From Natronosalvus hydrolyticus (lineage in GTDB: Archaea; Halobacteriota; Halobacteria; Halobacteriales; Natrialbaceae), in the NCBI GenBank assembly GCA_025517525.1, contig JAOPJZ010000007.1, forward strand, positions 62,001 to 126,000: 64,000 nt of DNA. The letters are read 5' to 3'. The position numbers and the translations under genes are program-made. Below, one piece after another: positions 61,550 to 64,000 of the stretch (position 1 is the stretch's first letter; every line of letters begins with the position of its first letter). The notes under the pieces are model-generated. The model saw only the letters and a program-made list of their open reading frames with translations. It made no database searches and had not been told where the DNA came from.

Positions 61550-62365
61550 CTATCCTGACCCGGTCCAGAGCCGCTTTGCGAGTCGCCCGCCGAGCCAGGC
61601 CGGTAGCAGCCTCGAGAGTCGATATCGAATCCGATTTCGCCAACCGGGAACCACGACCCGCTTGCCATCCATGAGCCCGTCGTACCCGACTCGAGCGACG
61701 GTTTTGGGAGACATCAACTCGCCGTCAGCGACGGCTGACCGTTCCATGCCGCCCCGTTCCATGAACCCGGTCTCGGTTTCGCCGGGACAGAGCGCGGTCA
61801 CCGTGACGGGCGTCTCCGCGAGTTCGTCGGCCAACGCGAGCGAAAACGAGTGGACGTAGGCTTTGCTCCCGCCGTAGACGGCGGCCGTGGGAACGGGAAC
61901 GACGCCGGCTAGCGATGCCGTGTTGAGTATTCGTCCCCGACCGCGCTCGAGCATGCCGGGGAGAAATCGGTCGGTCAGTGCCGTAAGCGCCTCGACGTTG
62001 AGTCTGAGCAGTCGCCGTTCGTCCTCGAACGTCGTCTCGCTGAAGTGGCCGTACACCGGAACACCCGCGTTGTTGACCAGGATCTCGAGCGGGTGCTCGA
62101 GCGCAGCCACTCGATTTTCGACGTGGTCGATGGCTCCCTCGTCGGTGAGGTCGACGACGATACTGTCGCTAACCGTTCCGGGTTCCGTTGCGAGCATCGA
62201 TTCGACCGCCTCGAGGCCCCTTTCGTCGATATCGACCAGCACCAGATCGTGGCCGTTGGCCGCGAACACCCGTGCGAGTTCCCGGCCAATACCACTCGCC
62301 GCGCCGGTGAGCAGGGTCAGTCCCTTCGAGGTGGGTGTCACCTGGCAACCCTCGAATTCGTCCAT
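61550..62365 (-). CDS. short-chain dehydrogenase/reductase
   Basis: 271 residues from the ATG at 62365. Rossmann motif TLLTGAASGIGRELA, VDLTDEGA, NNAGVPVYGHF, catalytic Ser in ILNTASLAGVV, and Tyr-Lys in VYGGSKAYVHSF. PGETETGFMERGG completes the classical SDR layout. The C-terminal basic tail (RYRLSRLLPAWLGGRLAKRL) may associate with the membrane. Substrate unknown; related haloarchaeal enzymes act on lipids or small alcohols. Divergent from the prepilin peptidase gene. Confidence 0.88.
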   Translation of the reverse strand: MDEFEGCQVTPTSKGLTLLTGAASGIGRELARVFAANGHDLVLVDIDERGLEAVESMLATEPGTVSDSIVVDLTDEGAIDHVENRVAALEHPLEILVNNAGVPVYGHFSETTFEDERRLLRLNVEALTALTDRFLPGMLERGRGRILNTASLAGVVPVPTAAVYGGSKAYVHSFSLALADELAETPVTVTALCPGETETGFMERGGMERSAVADGELMSPKTVARVGYDGLMDGKRVVVPGWRNRIRYRLSRLLPAWLGGRLAKRLWTGSG

Positions 62366-62493
62366 ATCCTCTCGTTTCACCCGGGACTGAAAAACGTTCA
62401 CAGGCACTCGAGGTGCCAATACCAACTGATTCGGTGCTGAGCCGCTTCGGGCGAGCCGTAACACTGACGATACCGGCGGACGCGAACACGCAC

Positions 62494-63534
62494 GTGTACG
62501 ATCTCGTATCCATCGCGTCGACGCCCGACCTGTTGCGTCTGGTCGTCGTCCCGGTGTTCGCCTGGGCGGCGATCCGGGATATCAAAACCCGGCGTATCTC
62601 GAGCGATCTCTGGATTCCGCTGACGGCGCTCGCGACACTCCTGTTCTTCTGGGACGGCTGGGTCGCCTACCGGGCAGGCGGATTCGCCTGGTCGCACGAC
62701 TTTGTGATACCGGCGGCGATGAGTCTGGGGCTGGTCGTCCCCATCGCGTACCTGTTCTGGTGGTTCGGCGGTTTCGGCGGGGCAGACGCCAAGGCGTTGC
62801 TCGTCCTCGCGCTGTTGTTCCCGACGTATCCCGTTTATATTATCGGGTCGACGGCATTCCCCATCATCGAGCCACCCATCGCGAGTGCGTTCTCGCTCAC
62901 CATTCTGACAAACGCCGTGCTGGTGGGTGCGTTGATCCCGGTCGCCCTCGCCGTCCGGAACGCCATTGCGGGACGATTTGGCCGAGTCATGTTCATCGGC
63001 TGGCTAACTGAGTGGACGGCGATTCCCACGACCCACGGTCGTCTGCTCGAGATGCCCGACGGCGGCACGCGCCACGGACTCGATCTCGACGCCCTCCGAA
63101 TGTATCTTCGCTGGCGTGGCTGCTCACTCGAGTCGCTGCGCGCCGACCCCGGCCGGTATCGCGACCCCGACTCGCTGCCGGCGGAACCGAACCCACCGAC
63201 GGATGGTGCAGTGAACGCCACCGCAGCCGATGGCGGCTCGCGGACGCCAGTGGAGACACACTCATCGGAGCCACTCGAGGGGGACGACTTGGCTTCTTCG
63301 GCAGAGACAGGCCCCCAGTCGTACGACGACCCCTGGGGTGCTGCGGCGTTTCTCGAGGACATCGAGGGGACGGCCTACGGCACCGACCCCGAAACCCTGC
63401 GCGATGGCCTCGAGGTACTGGTCGAACGCGACGTCGTCTGGGTTTCACCGGGGACGCCGTTTCTGGTGCCGGTCTTTCTCGGATTGGTCTGTGCACTCGT
63501 CTACGGTGACCTGCTGTTGAGCGTGTTGCTCTAA
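62494..63534 (+). CDS. pibD: archaeal prepilin/preflagellin peptidase (A24)
   Basis: 346 residues from a GTG at 62494 that yields MYDLVSIASTPDLLRL; no ATG suits. The GxGD aspartyl-protease sites are Asp29 in AAIRDIKTRRIS and Asp98 in GGFGGADAKALL. About six membrane helices carry them, with a soluble 130-residue domain (THGRLLEMPDGGTRHGLDLD ... EVLVERDVVWVSPGTPFLVP) before the last helix. It cleaves class III signal peptides of pilins and archaellins. The start is the least certain point. Confidence 0.87.
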   Translation: MYDLVSIASTPDLLRLVVVPVFAWAAIRDIKTRRISSDLWIPLTALATLLFFWDGWVAYRAGGFAWSHDFVIPAAMSLGLVVPIAYLFWWFGGFGGADAKALLVLALLFPTYPVYIIGSTAFPIIEPPIASAFSLTILTNAVLVGALIPVALAVRNAIAGRFGRVMFIGWLTEWTAIPTTHGRLLEMPDGGTRHGLDLDALRMYLRWRGCSLESLRADPGRYRDPDSLPAEPNPPTDGAVNATAADGGSRTPVETHSSEPLEGDDLASSAETGPQSYDDPWGAAAFLEDIEGTAYGTDPETLRDGLEVLVERDVVWVSPGTPFLVPVFLGLVCALVYGDLLLSVLL

Positions 63535-63605
63535 AATCGTTTATATATTACCTGTTCGAACACTGCCATATTCCCCAACGGCGATGTCCCGACTGTGGTG
63601 TCACG

Positions 63606-63773
63606 ATGGAGCGGACGAAACTCACCTCGACCGACGGGTTTCGATTGCAAATCAACACCGGCAAACGCGACGGTTTGCTGGGCAAACTCGGCGTCGGGAC
63701 CACGGCATCGGTGGACGCCGTTTGCTGTCCGGAGTGTGGACTGGTGCGACTGTATGCCGACCTCGAGGACTGA
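63606..63773 (+). CDS. 55-residue protein with a CxxC pair
   Basis: A short complete frame: MERTKLTSTDGFRLQIN at the start, a GLLGKLGVGT turn, and AVCCPECGLVRLYADLED at the end, with one CxxC pair preceded by another Cys. The style is common among haloarchaeal small proteins that bind a metal, possibly as dimers. It begins 72 bases after pibD. No function can be given. Confidence 0.62.
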   Translation: MERTKLTSTDGFRLQINTGKRDGLLGKLGVGTTASVDAVCCPECGLVRLYADLED

Positions 63774-63816
63774 TCGTTCGGAAGAAACACGACTCGATCG
63801 AGTTGGGAGGAAGCGA

Positions 63817-63865
63817 AACACGCTCGAGTCGTCCTTTTCTGGACTGAACACGCTCGAGTCGTCCT
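63817..63865 (+). repeat. two direct copies of a 19-bp unit
   Basis: AACACGCTCGAGTCGTCCT occurs at 63817 and again at 63847, with a 30-base period, between two convergent genes. It may be a small local duplication. Confidence 0.6.
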
Positions 63866-63901
63866 CCTCGGAAGCGTCCTCCTCTCTCCACCGCCGATTC
63901 C

Positions 63902-64000
63902 TCAGTTCAGGTTTGCTTTCGTCGCCTCGAGAATCTCGTCGACGTGGGCGTCCGTTTTGAACGCCGTCCCGCTGTAGTGGGCGGGCGAGGCGTCGTAGCC
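63902..64000 (-). CDS. C-terminal end of an unrecognised protein (cut by window edge)
   Basis: The last 32 codons of a minus-strand gene run into the window edge: GYDASPAHYSGTAFKTDAHV, then DEILEATKANLN and a TGA. The frame is acidic-leaning and GC-rich at third positions, so it is probably a real gene. The fragment is too short for me to name a family. Confidence 0.55.
   Translation of the reverse strand, partial: GYDASPAHYSGTAFKTDAHVDEILEATKANLN

Overview
The window is chromosomal DNA of an extremely halophilic archaeon (class Halobacteria, most likely the Natrialbales side). The evidence is a halophilic 2Fe-2S ferredoxin end, strongly acidic proteins, Tat-type and lipobox signals typical of the group, DUF7344 and HTH-10 regulators, a pharaonis-type halorhodopsin with its retinal genes, and high GC with strongly GC-biased third codon positions in the real genes. 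No rRNA, tRNA or CRISPR array was seen.

Layout. (1) 1-7 kb: ferredoxin end, universal stress protein, a DUF7344 regulator, a secreted PGF-pre-PGF protein and two haloarchaeal orphans, with long non-coding gaps. (2) 7.1-17.5 kb: five paralogous DUF1102-type surface proteins sharing one N-terminal signal and core but carrying different C-terminal modules, followed by a DUF5305 membrane protein and a SipW-type (Ser/His) signal peptidase. This resembles the bacterial SipW-TasA/camelysin fibre system and is the most interesting part of the window. (3) 18-24.6 kb: an amino-acid permease with stress-protein domains, two small membrane proteins, then halorhodopsin, lycopene cyclase and the Brp/Blh beta-carotene dioxygenase: a chloride pump together with the last steps of retinal synthesis. 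(4) 24.8-59 kb: a large surface-glycan region. It supplies UDP-GlcNAc (glmU, glmM, glmS) and an oxidised amino sugar (WecC-type dehydrogenase), holds four glycosyltransferases, a flippase, a large GT-C-like membrane protein and a DUF1616 protein, and carries likely decorating or trimming enzymes (carbamoyltransferase, AlkP-superfamily hydrolase, asparagine-synthase-like protein, three deacetylase-like lipoproteins, a beta-helix protein, a secreted aspartoacylase-like enzyme). Several membrane-anchored or HTH-10 regulators lie among them. (5) 60-64 kb: an acidic repeat protein, an SDR dehydrogenase, the archaeal prepilin peptidase, a 55-residue Cys-motif protein and the end of an unrecognised gene.

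Mobile and repeat content is light: three 78-bp copies of one palindromic MITE-like element (2158, 46599, 56812), a probable TnpB tail at 12.2 kb, a 15-bp tandem repeat at 22.5 kb, and a duplicated usp-promoter segment at 17.9 kb that looks like the scar of a lost stress-protein gene.

All functions come from reading the translations and recognising motifs; no searches were run. Where an earlier in-frame start existed I moved the start to the one supported by a ribosome-binding site, signal peptide, overlap with the preceding gene, or family length.
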